Virus record (IMG/VR): IMGVR_UViG_3300036835_000306
Span: 1-42,022 of that record
DNA: 42,022 nucleotides
From: a virus
Strand: one strand, 5' to 3'
Shown in pieces: positions 16,937-25,379 of this stretch. Both the position numbers and the translations under genes were made by a program. Below the pieces are notes generated by a model. That model worked only from the letters and a program-made list of their open reading frames with translations, was not told the origin of the DNA and made no database searches. Every line of letters begins with the position of its first letter. Within the stretch, counting starts at the first letter, position 1.

Positions 16937-17389
16937 TTAGCTGACCGTGTAACCCTTCGCGTAGGTCTTGTCGGTCTGGATCATCGACAACGGCTGAATG
17001 ACGGCCGTGACGGTGATCGTCGGAGTCGTGCCGTCGACGTTGTAGAACGCGCCGACGTAACGTTTCGTCACAAGTTGAGGCGTGAACGCCATGTAGAACT
17101 TGTAACCAGCCACGAGGACCGTGCGAGTCACGAGAGCCGTGTCGGTTTTCGTCAAAATGTCGGGTGAGGACAAGTTCGAGTTGGCCGACTGGATCACTTG
17201 AAACTCGTAGGTTTCGTCGCCGTCGGCCACATCGGCCGCGACGTCGACCGCGAACGCAATACAGAGGGGCTCTCCGGAAGAGATTTCCCGCTTCGGTGTC
17301 ACGTTGCCGCAGTCATAGCTGTTGGTCGACGCTGCATCGGCCGAGACCGCCTGCGCGTCGGAGAGAAGGCAAAGAGCATCAATAAACAT
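16937..17389 (-). CDS. Bbp16-like capsid cement protein
   Basis: A 150-residue protein. The N-terminus MFIDALCLLSDAQAV followed by an ISSGEPL-IAFAVDV segment matches the Bbp16 family of capsid cement proteins from Bordetella phage BPP-1 relatives, which sit on the coat lattice and stabilise it. The start at 17389 is preceded by AGGAG; the frame extends further upstream but overlaps the coat gene. It is next to the coat gene, as in the relatives. Confidence 0.82.
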   Translation of the reverse strand: MFIDALCLLSDAQAVSADAASTNSYDCGNVTPKREISSGEPLCIAFAVDVAADVADGDETYEFQVIQSANSNLSSPDILTKTDTALVTRTVLVAGYKFYMAFTPQLVTKRYVGAFYNVDGTTPTITVTAVIQPLSMIQTDKTYAKGYTVS

Positions 17390-17415
17390 CGTGTTTTTCT
17401 CCTTTCTTTCCGCGC

Positions 17416-18420
17416 TTAGCTGACGGTTGCTTCGGTTTCGAGCAGCTGATCGACGATGCGGATCGGAATCCCGCGGAAGAAGTTCACGCGCTTGCCGTCG
17501 ACCAGTTCGTAGGTGAGCTGTCCGCCGGTTTGCACGTCGTCGCGCCGTTGGATATCGAGCATTTCCATACACGTCCGATTCATGTAGAAAACGGGCTTCG
17601 CGACCTTCAGAGAAGGAACGCGATAGAGCGCCTTGATCATCAGCTCGGGGAGATCCGCGGCCGAGGACTTCGCGATCAGGTTGGAAATGTCGATATTGCA
17701 GATCCGGACTACATAGCGCCAATCGCGCAAGGCAATGCCGGCTTTCCACTGCCAGCGCTCCTGGTACACGCGCATGCGAGTGCCGCCGACGCCGGCCGTG
17801 ACTTCTGCGGTTTGTTCGCCGTAGTCGTCATGCTGCAGGCCTGCTTTAGAGCCTTTGGGGAAAATGCCGACGCAAGTCTGCTCGCCCCAGCACACCAGCC
17901 AGACCGAAGAGTTATCGGACTGAGAGCCCCCGCCGCTGATCACGTGCGAGGCGTTGGTCGCGCCAGAGATCGCAGAGTATCGAGCAGCGAGTCCGGTAAA
18001 TTCCTCTTGCGCTGTTCCGGTGTTTCCGTAGAACAGCGTTTGAGCCATTTCCTGATTCATTGCCTCGATAAAGGCCTGCGCTTCGGAGAGACGGAAACGG
18101 TTGACGTTCCCGTTGAGTTTGGCGAGATCGCAATCGACTTCGCTCCAGGCCTCGAGCATTCCGCATTGCTCGTCGATCTGTGCGGTTGTCGACTTGCTCG
18201 TCGCGACGCCCTGGTTAAGCAAGCGCCAGGCGACGGTAGGAAGGCCCGTCCGAACCGTGGTTCGATGTCCGGTCGGAAGGTTTCCTTCGATGAAAAGCAT
18301 GTCGTCGAGGATCTCGTTTGTCTGTCCGAGGAGCTCAACGATCGTTGCCGTTTTGCCGTTGGGATCAACGCGCTTGGCCCAATCCAAAAGGGTCAAAGCG
18401 CCGGTAGAGAGTACCGCCAT
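17416..18420 (-). CDS. major capsid protein
   Basis: A 334-residue protein. The N-terminal WAKRVDP, IVELLGQTNEILDD (27-40), EGNLPTGHRTTVRTGLP and WRLLNQGV segments are typical of major capsid proteins of BPP-1-like podoviruses. It forms the icosahedral shell with the scaffold encoded just upstream and the cement protein just downstream. AAGGA precedes the start. Residues 27-40 reappear, with 24 identical bases, in the plus-strand gene at 27914. Confidence 0.9.
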   Translation of the reverse strand: MAVLSTGALTLLDWAKRVDPNGKTATIVELLGQTNEILDDMLFIEGNLPTGHRTTVRTGLPTVAWRLLNQGVATSKSTTAQIDEQCGMLEAWSEVDCDLAKLNGNVNRFRLSEAQAFIEAMNQEMAQTLFYGNTGTAQEEFTGLAARYSAISGATNASHVISGGGSQSDNSSVWLVCWGEQTCVGIFPKGSKAGLQHDDYGEQTAEVTAGVGGTRMRVYQERWQWKAGIALRDWRYVVRICNIDISNLIAKSSAADLPELMIKALYRVPSLKVAKPVFYMNRTCMEMLDIQRRDDVQTGGQLTYELVDGKRVNFFRGIPIRIVDQLLETEATVS

Positions 18421-18463
18421 GAGTCACGTCCTTGTGAGTCGAGGCGCGCCTGTCCTGTTCTAC

Positions 18464-19336
18464 TTATCCGTAGAGAACTTCCTCAGCTGTCTTTTGCTTG
18501 GGAGGTGCCGAGCCACCGCCGACGTTGCTCGGAGGCTTTGGCGCGCGGGTTATCGGTGGAACCGGAGTTTCCTCTGCCTTTTTCGGCCGGAGGCGAGTCT
18601 CGAGCTCGAGGAACATGTGCTCGCGCCGCCATTGCGACATTGCCGCGAATCGTTTCGCATCGTCGGGATTGCTGCCGAAGTGATAGAGCAGCTCCCCCGG
18701 GATGTCCGAATCGTTGATCAATGCGACGGTGTGATCGTCGAGCTCGATATCCTCGTTGTCGTCGACCACTTGCGCGAAATCGTCGTGGGCCTGGCGAGCC
18801 ACCTCAACGCGGGATTGAAACTCTTGCAGACGTTTGTCGGCCGCGTCTTTCTGCGCCTTGTCGGTCGCAGCTTTCTGATCGGCGTCACGCTGTCGAGTCC
18901 GTTCCTCGTCGAGCCGTGTTTCGACGGCCTCGTCGACTTCCCATTTCCGATGAGCCTTTGCGTGCTCCTCGTAGCTGGGAAAATCCTCGACCTTGGGCTC
19001 GGGTTTCGGTTGCCGCTTTTCAGGCGGCTTTGGATTCTGCTTTCGCAGAGTCTCGAGCTCTCCCTTGAGCTGCTTGTTTTCCTTAACGAGCCCTTTGATC
19101 CTTCCCGTCGCGTCGGTTCGCTCGGGAGGTTTCGTTTCCGGTGTTTTCTTTTCCCCGGTTTCCGAGACCGGCGCACTTTCGACCCCTTCTTTCGTTGGAG
19201 TCTCGGACGTGGGTTTCCCTTCGCCTGGCAGAGCGCCAGACGTCGGGGTTTCCGGCGTCGGATAGAAGCTATCGGCGCCGGCGGGTACTTTGTTTTCGAC
19301 GGGTGACGAGCCCGTCGGATTTTCGTCTTTTGGCAT
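18464..19336 (-). CDS. putative capsid scaffolding protein
   Basis: A 290-residue, highly charged protein (Glu, Lys, Pro, Asp) with a predicted coiled coil at about 70-180, located between portal and coat genes: the usual profile of a scaffold, which directs coat assembly and leaves before packaging. No protease is visible, so it is probably released intact. It ends in KTAEEVLYG; two small proteins encoded upstream of the terminase carry the same VLYG near their ends. Start at 19336 chosen for its GAGGT site; an upstream in-frame start at 19369 is possible. Confidence 0.78.
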   Translation of the reverse strand: MPKDENPTGSSPVENKVPAGADSFYPTPETPTSGALPGEGKPTSETPTKEGVESAPVSETGEKKTPETKPPERTDATGRIKGLVKENKQLKGELETLRKQNPKPPEKRQPKPEPKVEDFPSYEEHAKAHRKWEVDEAVETRLDEERTRQRDADQKAATDKAQKDAADKRLQEFQSRVEVARQAHDDFAQVVDDNEDIELDDHTVALINDSDIPGELLYHFGSNPDDAKRFAAMSQWRREHMFLELETRLRPKKAEETPVPPITRAPKPPSNVGGGSAPPKQKTAEEVLYG

Positions 19337-19374
19337 CGGTTTACCTCGATGAGTGGTTGTGAGAAACAAAGAAA

Positions 19375-19396
19375 AAACCCGGCCAAAACCGGGTTT
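19375..19396 (-). terminator. intrinsic terminator on the late strand
   Basis: A perfect 8-bp stem (AAACCCGG with CCGGGTTT) and a 6-nt loop, followed on the minus strand by six T. It would stop late transcription just before the scaffold gene, so read-through or antitermination is needed for coat and downstream genes. Confidence 0.7.
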
Positions 19397-19400
19397 CCTC

Positions 19401-19413
19401 TAAACTGCGGCCC
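19401..19413 (+). promoter_or_regulatory. -10-like box of a leaderless start
   Basis: TAAACT ends 7 nt before the GTG start at 19414, with no ribosome-binding site between. No convincing -35 is visible. The same geometry recurs before 22374, 27914 and 30041 and, with 8 nt, 27709. Confidence 0.4.
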
Positions 19414-19731
19414 GTGAAAAACCTTCGAGCCTTATGGAAAAAACTGTGCGGCCGCGTCGCCTGGTACTTTTTGAAGGCCGCGGACTTCGACAACATTGCA
19501 AACGAGCTCCTGCAGGCCTGCCACGTGTACGCGGATCCGGCGCTACAGATCCCGATCCGCTTCGATGCGATCAGCCGACGGATCGCACGAGTCGACGAGG
19601 ATCACCGCAGCGTCGCCGAGTCCCTGTCGCAAGAGTTGGAAGTGCATCGCCTCTACCTCGAGGCCCTGCAGGCTGTCCTCAGAAAGAGCGGTTTCCGCGA
19701 GCTGCCGGAGCTGGCGCCGAAAACCGAATAA
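19414..19731 (+). CDS. plus-strand moron-like gene inside the late operon
   Basis: A 105-residue helical protein of unknown function. A basic N-terminus with an amphipathic segment (LCGRVAWYFLKAADF) is followed by heptad-like helices. It is transcribed against the late operon, starts at GTG without a ribosome-binding site, and is bracketed by two hairpins. This resembles a moron, an autonomous cassette active in lysogeny; that is inference. An antisense effect on late transcripts is the other possibility. Confidence 0.6.
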   Translation: MKNLRALWKKLCGRVAWYFLKAADFDNIANELLQACHVYADPALQIPIRFDAISRRIARVDEDHRSVAESLSQELEVHRLYLEALQAVLRKSGFRELPELAPKTE

Positions 19732-19736
19732 AAATG

Positions 19737-19770
19737 GCAAAAGAATGCCTTAATTATGGCTTTCTTTTGC
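19737..19770. terminator. hairpin terminator between convergent genes
   Basis: A 12-bp stem with one T-T mismatch and an 8-nt AT-rich loop separates the end of the plus-strand gene (19731) from the end of the minus-strand microprotein (19771). On the minus strand it is followed by a T5 tract, so it should terminate the portal transcript; it could work in both directions. Confidence 0.65.
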
Positions 19771-19884
19771 TCATTCCCCGGTTTCGTGGATCCGCCCCAA
19801 CGTCTCGTTGGGATCGCACTCGTCGCACAACGTCCGGCCCGGCCGCGTTTCGTCCTCGCAGATGAAACACCGGCCGCGCGGCAC
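19771..19884 (-). CDS. zinc-ribbon microprotein after the portal gene
   Basis: A 37-residue protein with CFIC at 6-9 and CDEC at 20-23, a compact four-cysteine zinc site. The GTG start lies 9 nt after GAGGAG, which is formed by the last codons of the portal gene. Too short for most gene callers. Function unknown. Confidence 0.6.
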   Translation of the reverse strand: MPRGRCFICEDETRPGRTLCDECDPNETLGRIHETGE

Positions 19885-19890
19885 GTTCGA

Positions 19891-22089
19891 TCACTCCTCG
19901 CTACGACCTTCGCCGCCGGCGTCGCTATCCTGCGAGTACTTGGCCACGTGCGCCTCTCGAGCAGCCTGGATATCCAGCACGTTTTTGATCTGATCGACGT
20001 TGGCCTGCAGTGCGGCGACGTCGCGCTTTGTTCTGTCCTCGAGCTGGATTTTGAGTTTGTCGACCTCGGCCTGCATGGCCGCAATCCGTTCTTTGCTCGC
20101 GTTGCCCTCGGCCGCGATCTGTTTGTCGGCCTCGATCTTCGGGAGATCCGCCTTGTAGGCGTCCAGCTGTTTCATGGCGTCGTTGAGCGCTGCCTCGAGT
20201 TGCTGGATCTGTCCCTGTAGCTGGGCGAGTTGCTGTTGATCGGTGGGCTGTTCGCGGTATTCCGCCGGCGTCAACCGCTCCGCAATCTGATCTCCGATCG
20301 GGCCCAGGTTCTTTAGCTTGACGACCAGGTCGCCGACCTTCTCGAACACGGCCGGATTGCTCGAGGCCAAACTGTCGAGGAAATCGTCGGCCGCTTCGCG
20401 TTGCGACTGGAACGACGGCGCCGTGCCGACCGTGACGTCGTGTTTGGAGCTCGCCGCGCCTGGAGCGTTGTAGCTGAGGATCCGCGCCTTGCCGCCTTGC
20501 TCGAACGGCTTATTGATCGTGACGACGTTGTGTTGCCCGTCGGCCGATCGGACGCCGACTTGACGTTGTGTGTCCTCGACGATATCGAGGATCCCGTTGA
20601 GAACGCGGCCGGCGTGTTGGATCGCGATTTTGTAATTGTCGATAAAGTGGAAGCTACCGAGATCCGCCTGCTTATCGAGCAGGTTGATCGCTTTCCCACT
20701 TTTGACGTTGGTATCGTCGAGCCGAGTGACCCCGTAGGATCCCAGGGCCGCCTGGATCGCGCGCCGCGCGGACTCGGCGCCGACTTCGAGCGCCTGCGTG
20801 TTGGGTTGATAGGTCTCCCAGGTCGGCAGCGGGAGCAGATCCTCGCCGGTAAGAGGCGTTTTGCCCTTCACCTCGACGTAGGTTACGTCGGACTTGTTGA
20901 GATCCTTCCACGGCGTCGCCGTGTTGAACTGTCCCTCATAGCCGACCCACTTCGGTTTGGGTGTGTATCCGACGTCCTCGGCCTCGTTGGTCTTGTAGTA
21001 GTCGAACAACATTTGACCGTGCCGGCCCATGCGGATGTAGCTCTCGAGATCGCGGATGACCTTCCCTTTTTCGCGTCGGAACTTTTCTTTCCCCAGGATC
21101 GGGAAAATCGGAATGAAGATCCCCGGGAACTCGGAGCGCTCGAGGATCTCGAGCCCGTTGGTCAACACCTGCTTCACGAAAGGCTGTTTGACGTCGCGCT
21201 CCTTGGCGATCGCGATCGTGCCCGCGGGCGTTTGCATCGTCTTTCCATCGTTGGCGACGCTGAAACCCTTCTGCGCGAGCTCGTCTTTGAAAACGCGCGT
21301 CCCGTCGGCCAGGGTGTACATGTGACGCTTCTTAAACTCGCGATACCAGTACTCGGCGATCTGAATCGTTTCTTCGTTACGATCGACCCACGCGGTAACC
21401 AGCTCGGAGTTTTCGCCCTTAAAGTCGACGATCGTCGCGTCGGGATGATCCTCTTTGAACTTGTCCCATGTGACCCGATCGAGCACAAACGCGTCCGCCA
21501 TGTCGGAGCAGTCCTGCTCCTTGCAATCGGGATCCCAGCTGATCGCGTCCGGGTTTGGAAAACGCCGGAACTTAAACACCAGGTTGTCGCTATCCCAGCT
21601 CTCGTAATCCGTCGTGAGGCCAAACACGCCGTAGCCGCGCTGGACACAACACTCGAACGCTGTCCGGTAGGCCACCGGCGCGTTAGTTTCGTACTCGATC
21701 TGTCGGATCCGATCCGCGCGCAGGAGCGCCGTTTGATCGTTGGATCCGTCGCCCGCCGGCGCGATGTTGATCCCGATCGGGTTTTGCCGCACTTCGTTGA
21801 TCAGGTTGTTGCAGTACTGCCCGAGCTGATCGAGGTGCAGGTGCGGCCGGCCGGCCTTGTCTCGATCGTCGATCTCTTCAGGTTCCCAAAGGCCGTTGAC
21901 CGAGAGCGCGCGCATGTCTTCCTCGGCCTCGTCGCGAATGTGGGACCATGCCTGCGTGTGATACCGGAAACGCTTTAACAGCTTGTCGAGGAGCTTTTTG
22001 TCCTCGTCCGATACCGTTTTCGGCGTGTTGGCCTGCGCCGGCGTCGCGTCGTTTGGGCCCTCATTGGCCTGGTAGATCGTCGAAGACAC
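19891..22089 (-). CDS. portal protein (P22-like)
   Basis: A 732-residue protein starting at GTG. The N-terminal helical region (a W-x-x-IRDEAEEDM segment, then LHLDQLGQYCNNLINEVRQN) and GYGVFGLTTDYE match large podovirus portal proteins of the P22 type. The last ~130 residues are a long charged coiled coil, like the P22 portal barrel. The dodecameric ring forms the DNA channel and docks terminase and the gp4-like adaptor. Encoded downstream of the terminase. Confidence 0.88.
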   Translation of the reverse strand: MSSTIYQANEGPNDATPAQANTPKTVSDEDKKLLDKLLKRFRYHTQAWSHIRDEAEEDMRALSVNGLWEPEEIDDRDKAGRPHLHLDQLGQYCNNLINEVRQNPIGINIAPAGDGSNDQTALLRADRIRQIEYETNAPVAYRTAFECCVQRGYGVFGLTTDYESWDSDNLVFKFRRFPNPDAISWDPDCKEQDCSDMADAFVLDRVTWDKFKEDHPDATIVDFKGENSELVTAWVDRNEETIQIAEYWYREFKKRHMYTLADGTRVFKDELAQKGFSVANDGKTMQTPAGTIAIAKERDVKQPFVKQVLTNGLEILERSEFPGIFIPIFPILGKEKFRREKGKVIRDLESYIRMGRHGQMLFDYYKTNEAEDVGYTPKPKWVGYEGQFNTATPWKDLNKSDVTYVEVKGKTPLTGEDLLPLPTWETYQPNTQALEVGAESARRAIQAALGSYGVTRLDDTNVKSGKAINLLDKQADLGSFHFIDNYKIAIQHAGRVLNGILDIVEDTQRQVGVRSADGQHNVVTINKPFEQGGKARILSYNAPGAASSKHDVTVGTAPSFQSQREAADDFLDSLASSNPAVFEKVGDLVVKLKNLGPIGDQIAERLTPAEYREQPTDQQQLAQLQGQIQQLEAALNDAMKQLDAYKADLPKIEADKQIAAEGNASKERIAAMQAEVDKLKIQLEDRTKRDVAALQANVDQIKNVLDIQAAREAHVAKYSQDSDAGGEGRSEE

Positions 22090-22090
22090 G

Positions 22091-22318
22091 TCAGACCGTG
22101 CGCCTCGAGCGCGGGATCAGCAGCGGCGAGGCCTCGCGCTTCAGTTTCTCGGAGAATCGGCGCGCCTCGAGGAGCAAGTGCACCCCGTAGACTTGGCCTG
22201 GCGTCAGCGACTCACCGGAAACCGACTGCTTGAGCATCGTCTCGAAATTCGGCGTGCCCTTGATGTGCACCGAGCCGTCGTCGTTGTCCATGATCACGAT
22301 CACGCATGCTTGTTTCAT
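22091..22318 (-). CDS. small hypothetical protein
   Basis: A 75-residue protein upstream of the portal gene. The N-terminal part (CVIVIMDNDDGSVHIKGTPN) is a predicted beta hairpin, the rest helical and basic. This resembles small phage proteins often found near structural genes, function unknown. An AAGGTGA site lies about 12 nt before the ATG. Confidence 0.7.
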   Translation of the reverse strand: MKQACVIVIMDNDDGSVHIKGTPNFETMLKQSVSGESLTPGQVYGVHLLLEARRFSEKLKREASPLLIPRSRRTV

Positions 22319-22373
22319 TTTTTGGGAATCACCTTTAGTAGGCTGTGGTCCGACCTTGTGCTAACGTCGGCGC

Positions 22374-22787
22374 ATGAAAAACCTAGAGACAGACAAACAC
22401 TTTCAATTCGGCGCCGACGTCGGAAAGGCCGCGTCCGAGGAGTGGACACGGATCGAAAACGGCACCTCGGACAACCTCGGGTTGATCCCTTCCCCTAAAA
22501 CGCCGATGTCGCTGAGAGACCGGCAGTTGTTCAAAGCCGGCTTTACGCTCGGGCTGCGACGCCGGCGTGATGTTGTTGCCTTGCTGCGCCGTGTACTTGA
22601 TCCCGTCGACCATGTTGATCCAGTTTTGAAACTTCTGAATCAGCGGATCCACCTGCGCGGACGCCTGGACCGGCACGAGCGCGACGAGTGCCGCACCCAA
22701 AACGAACGAGAGACCGAAACGCTTGCTCTTGGTAAGTGTTTTCACGGAATCCTCCTTGATTTCGATGCGGTGTTACCTACTACGTGA
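22374..22787 (+). CDS. plus-strand gene overlapping a convergent signal-peptide gene
   Basis: A 137-residue reading frame. The first ~65 residues look like real coding sequence (acidic, then AGFTLGL), but the second half is the antisense of the convergent gene at 22383-22745 and rich in Arg, Asp and His. It starts 6 nt after TGCTAACGT, an extended -10 box, with no ribosome-binding site. I read it as a gene that lost its own stop codon by fusion to its neighbour, or an N-terminal gene fragment. Confidence 0.45.
   Translation: MKNLETDKHFQFGADVGKAASEEWTRIENGTSDNLGLIPSPKTPMSLRDRQLFKAGFTLGLRRRRDVVALLRRVLDPVDHVDPVLKLLNQRIHLRGRLDRHERDECRTQNERETETLALGKCFHGILLDFDAVLPTT
22383..22745 (-). CDS. small exported protein (Sec signal peptide), C-terminus possibly chimeric
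   Basis: A 120-residue frame starting at GTG after a strong AAGGAGG. Residues 1-30 form a clear Sec signal peptide (KSKR, a LSFVLGAALVALV core, ASA cleavage site before QVDP). The following ~30 residues (IQKFQNWINMVDGIKYTAQQ) look natural; from about residue 65 on, the sequence is antisense to the plus-strand gene and Arg-rich. A periplasmic protein of unknown role in the late operon. Confidence 0.6.
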   Translation of the reverse strand: MKTLTKSKRFGLSFVLGAALVALVPVQASAQVDPLIQKFQNWINMVDGIKYTAQQGNNITPASQPERKAGFEQLPVSQRHRRFRGRDQPEVVRGAVFDPCPLLGRGLSDVGAELKVFVCL

Positions 22788-22992
22788 CTTTGGACACTTC
22801 CGCGGCCGTCGGCTTGACGATCGCGGAGTTGAGCTGCACGTCCATTTGAGGCACGACAGAAATCGAGATGATCCATTTACAGGCCGCACACGAGAAGATC
22901 GCCGCGACCAATCCGTTAGGCCACTTGAGCAAACGCGAGTTGATCGTCGGCCCTTCCTTAAAACAGTGCGGACACTTAATATCTGCCGGCAT
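22780..22992 (-). CDS. small zinc-ribbon protein
   Basis: A 70-residue protein with CPHC at 7-10 and CAAC at 34-37 and a beta-rich core, a classic zinc ribbon. The start at 22992 follows GGGGAT. It lies directly after the terminase large subunit gene. Function unknown. Confidence 0.65.
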   Translation of the reverse strand: MPADIKCPHCFKEGPTINSRLLKWPNGLVAAIFSCAACKWIISISVVPQMDVQLNSAIVKPTAAEVSKVT

Positions 22993-22996
22993 TGAG

Positions 22997-24514
22997 CTAT
23001 CCCCACGGCCGCGGCCGTTTCGGCGCCTGCGACCCTTGTTGATGTTTTCGCTGGGCAACCCGCATCGCAAACGTCAGTGCGAGCGCGTCGCCGTCGTCGG
23101 GAGAGTCGAGCTCGCGAGCTTTCATTTCTTCTTTGCTCTCGAGTACGTACCGATCGCTTTTGTCGTGATGGAACCCCGGCCCGGTGAGATCGACTTCGAG
23201 CTGATCGTCATCGTCGATCGAACCGCGTAGGAGCCAGTCCCGCATGCGGCCCCACATGTAGGCGCGCATATTGGCGTAGTGAGAGTCGGGAGACTCGTCA
23301 CCGAACCCGATTTCGTAGACGTTGACATGCCCGAGCTCCTGGAGCCGATTGACGATCGGCCCGCCGATCCCCGTCCCGTCGACGAACATCGCCGCGATCG
23401 GAACGCCGCCGACACCTTCGTCGAGCAGCTGCGAGAGTTTGTTCCACAGCTTCGAGCTGTCCTTTGTCGCCGAGCCCGGGATCCGGATCGGCTTGATCGA
23501 GCGCGCATCGTTGCCGCGCCGGAATCGAATACAGTTGTCGTCGAGCCCGCCTCGAGCCACGTCGACGCCACACACGAGCGGATCGTCAGGAAGGAACACC
23601 GCCGGCCGATCCATCGCCGCGCGCACTCGGTCACCGTCGATAAACTGCAGATCGTCCGCCTTCGGAGGCAGGCCCTTGACTCGGACCCGGTAGAAATCGG
23701 AATCGACGCCCTTTGTCAGCGCCCATTTCGCGATCTGTTTCTTGTTGGCAAATTCGGAGTCCTCGGCCGATATCGGCCGCATCTTCCATTCCTTGCGATC
23801 GCGCCCGTAGGAGATATCGAAAAACTTTCCCGATCGCCGCAGCGGGTTGCCCATCGGGATAAAAATCGGTTCGCCGTCCGTGAGGCCGCCCTCGGCCGCG
23901 TCCCATATCGCGTTAGGTATTCCCGAGGCCTCGTCGAAGACGTAGAGCGACGTCGACGTGATCGCGTGTTGACCGTTGAACGCGTCGGAGTTTTGCTCGC
24001 GACAGGTGAGCGGGTTAACAAACCAATCGTCTTTTTCCCCCTTGCGCCACATGCGCTCGGAGGTGATATCGAACCAATGGCGGTTGATCAGGAGCTTTGT
24101 CCACCGCTGTATTCCCGACCAGGTCTTTGTTTGCAGCTGCGCGTTTGTGTTCGCGGTGACCGTGCCGCGCATCGCCGGCGCCGTCGACATGCGCCAACAG
24201 ACAATGAACGCCGCGAGCGCCGTTTTGCCGATCCCGTGACCGGAGGTGATCCCCATCCGGATAGGCTCAACCGGGTGGATCCCGTCAAACTTGCGATCGG
24301 CGACCGCGTCGCCCAGGTCGATTAGAAAGTTTTCCTGCTCGCGGTTGGGCCCGCGGAATCTCTCGAGGGGCCCGCGCTCGCCCCAGGGAAAGGCGAACAG
24401 CACGAAACCAAGCGGATCCGCATAAAACTGCGAGATCTGTTCCCACAGCTCAAGCTCGTACGCATTGAGCGCGAGAGCGTTAGCTCCTCGGGTTTCGTTT
24501 AGCGAGGCGATCAC
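22997..24514 (-). CDS. terL: terminase large subunit
   Basis: About 505 residues from the GTG at 24514 (alternative GTG at 24559 gives 520). It has a Walker A motif SGHGIGKT, a Walker B-type VFDEASGI about 110 residues later, and a C-terminal nuclease region with acidic residues (CGVDVARGG, FVDGTGIGG and a D-P-DSGD-like end). It is the ATP-driven motor and nuclease that packages DNA into the prohead through the portal. The start overlaps the end of the small subunit gene. Confidence 0.92.
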   Translation of the reverse strand: MIASLNETRGANALALNAYELELWEQISQFYADPLGFVLFAFPWGERGPLERFRGPNREQENFLIDLGDAVADRKFDGIHPVEPIRMGITSGHGIGKTALAAFIVCWRMSTAPAMRGTVTANTNAQLQTKTWSGIQRWTKLLINRHWFDITSERMWRKGEKDDWFVNPLTCREQNSDAFNGQHAITSTSLYVFDEASGIPNAIWDAAEGGLTDGEPIFIPMGNPLRRSGKFFDISYGRDRKEWKMRPISAEDSEFANKKQIAKWALTKGVDSDFYRVRVKGLPPKADDLQFIDGDRVRAAMDRPAVFLPDDPLVCGVDVARGGLDDNCIRFRRGNDARSIKPIRIPGSATKDSSKLWNKLSQLLDEGVGGVPIAAMFVDGTGIGGPIVNRLQELGHVNVYEIGFGDESPDSHYANMRAYMWGRMRDWLLRGSIDDDDQLEVDLTGPGFHHDKSDRYVLESKEEMKARELDSPDDGDALALTFAMRVAQRKHQQGSQAPKRPRPWG

Positions 24515-24983
24515 GTCCGGCCTGTAGCTTCGCGGCGAGCTCCTGCGGAGCGATCCCACCGTCGCCCTTGCCGCCTTCCTTGGTTTCGCGGAACTCCGGA
24601 CACTTGGCCCGCGCCAGCAGCTCGAGCAGCCGATCGGAGTACTTGCGGATCGTCACCGGCCGTTTTTTCTTGCCGCGGCCGATCGTCGAGGGTTTGCCCT
24701 GGAAAATAACGGGCTCGTCCCAGCCCTGGAGGCCGCGCCGGTGTACTTCGTCGCGCACGCCGTCGGCGTAGAGCAGCTCGGCCTCGCCGAATCGGAGCGA
24801 GTACTCCTTGTCGGTCTTGAGCCATCCGTAGTGTGTCGACCAATGAATACCGACCAGCTCGCACGCCGTGCGAACCGTGCCGCACTCGATAAACTGTCGA
24901 AGAAACCTGTCTTGATTCGACCTTTGTCGGACCAGGTCGACGCGCTCGGGTTTTTTGTGAGTGGGTTTAGGGGCTTTCTTCAC
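24480..24983 (-). CDS. terS: terminase small subunit
   Basis: A 167-residue protein with a basic N-terminus, then a helix-turn-helix-like region (FLRQFIECGTVRTACELVGIH and HYGWLKTD) as in small terminases, which recognise pac or cos DNA. Next comes ADGVRDEVHRRGLQGWDEPV, typical for the family. GTG start overlaps the upstream stop (GTGA). Located directly before terL. Confidence 0.88.
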   Translation of the reverse strand: MKKAPKPTHKKPERVDLVRQRSNQDRFLRQFIECGTVRTACELVGIHWSTHYGWLKTDKEYSLRFGEAELLYADGVRDEVHRRGLQGWDEPVIFQGKPSTIGRGKKKRPVTIRKYSDRLLELLARAKCPEFRETKEGGKGDGGIAPQELAAKLQAGRDRLAKRNPRS

Positions 24984-25237
24984 CGGCCCCCATAGAGCAC
25001 GCTCTCGGGTTTCTTTTTCTTGGGGCCCTTCGAGCCTTTTCCGAGGATCCGGTTTGCTTTCGCGTCGATCTTGGCCTTTTCCGAGGCGCTGAGATTGCCC
25101 TTTTTCTCTTGTTGAGACGCGCGCGCTTTGGCGTTTGCCGCGTGACTCTTGTCCGGCATCGGATACTTGCGCTCCCCAGGTTCCCCGAACGAGCTCGCCG
25201 GCAGCTTCTTGCGATCAGAGGCTTTCAATTTGCCCAT
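24980..25237 (-). CDS. small conserved phage protein ending in VLYGGR
   Basis: An 85-residue, Lys-rich protein. The segment FGEPGERKYPMPDKSHAANA is the hallmark of small phage proteins of the 'PGxRKYPxPDxxHAxNA' type, function unknown. It ends in ESVLYGGR, echoing the scaffold C-terminus and the protein at 25379-25612. Linked to terS by GTGA. Confidence 0.78.
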   Translation of the reverse strand: MGKLKASDRKKLPASSFGEPGERKYPMPDKSHAANAKARASQQEKKGNLSASEKAKIDAKANRILGKGSKGPKKKKPESVLYGGR

Positions 25238-25379
25238 AAGACACCTCGTCGGTGATCACCAGCGAGACCCGACGTCGGATGTCCGCAAACAATCGGTTGA
25301 AATGCCGGTAGATCGGCCGCCAGTGCTTCACGATGAAATAAACCTCGAACGTAAACGTGCGATCGACGCGGATCCGCAC
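25215..25379 (-). CDS. small basic hypothetical protein
   Basis: A 54-residue protein starting at a GTG that shares one base with the upstream TAG stop (TAGTG), a common coupling arrangement. It is rich in Arg, aromatic residues and Val (FTFEVYFIVKHW). It overlaps the next start by 23 bases. Not recognised. Confidence 0.55.
   Translation of the reverse strand: MRIRVDRTFTFEVYFIVKHWRPIYRHFNRLFADIRRRVSLVITDEVSYGQIESL

Noticed and set aside
17530-19306. Two long plus-strand frames of about 400 codons across coat and scaffold
   Set aside because: Antisense of recognised structural genes; absence of stops follows from high GC.
20401-21978. A 525-codon plus-strand open frame opposite the portal gene
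   Set aside because: It is the antisense of a clear portal protein; Arg, Asp and Val-rich composition, no ribosome-binding site.
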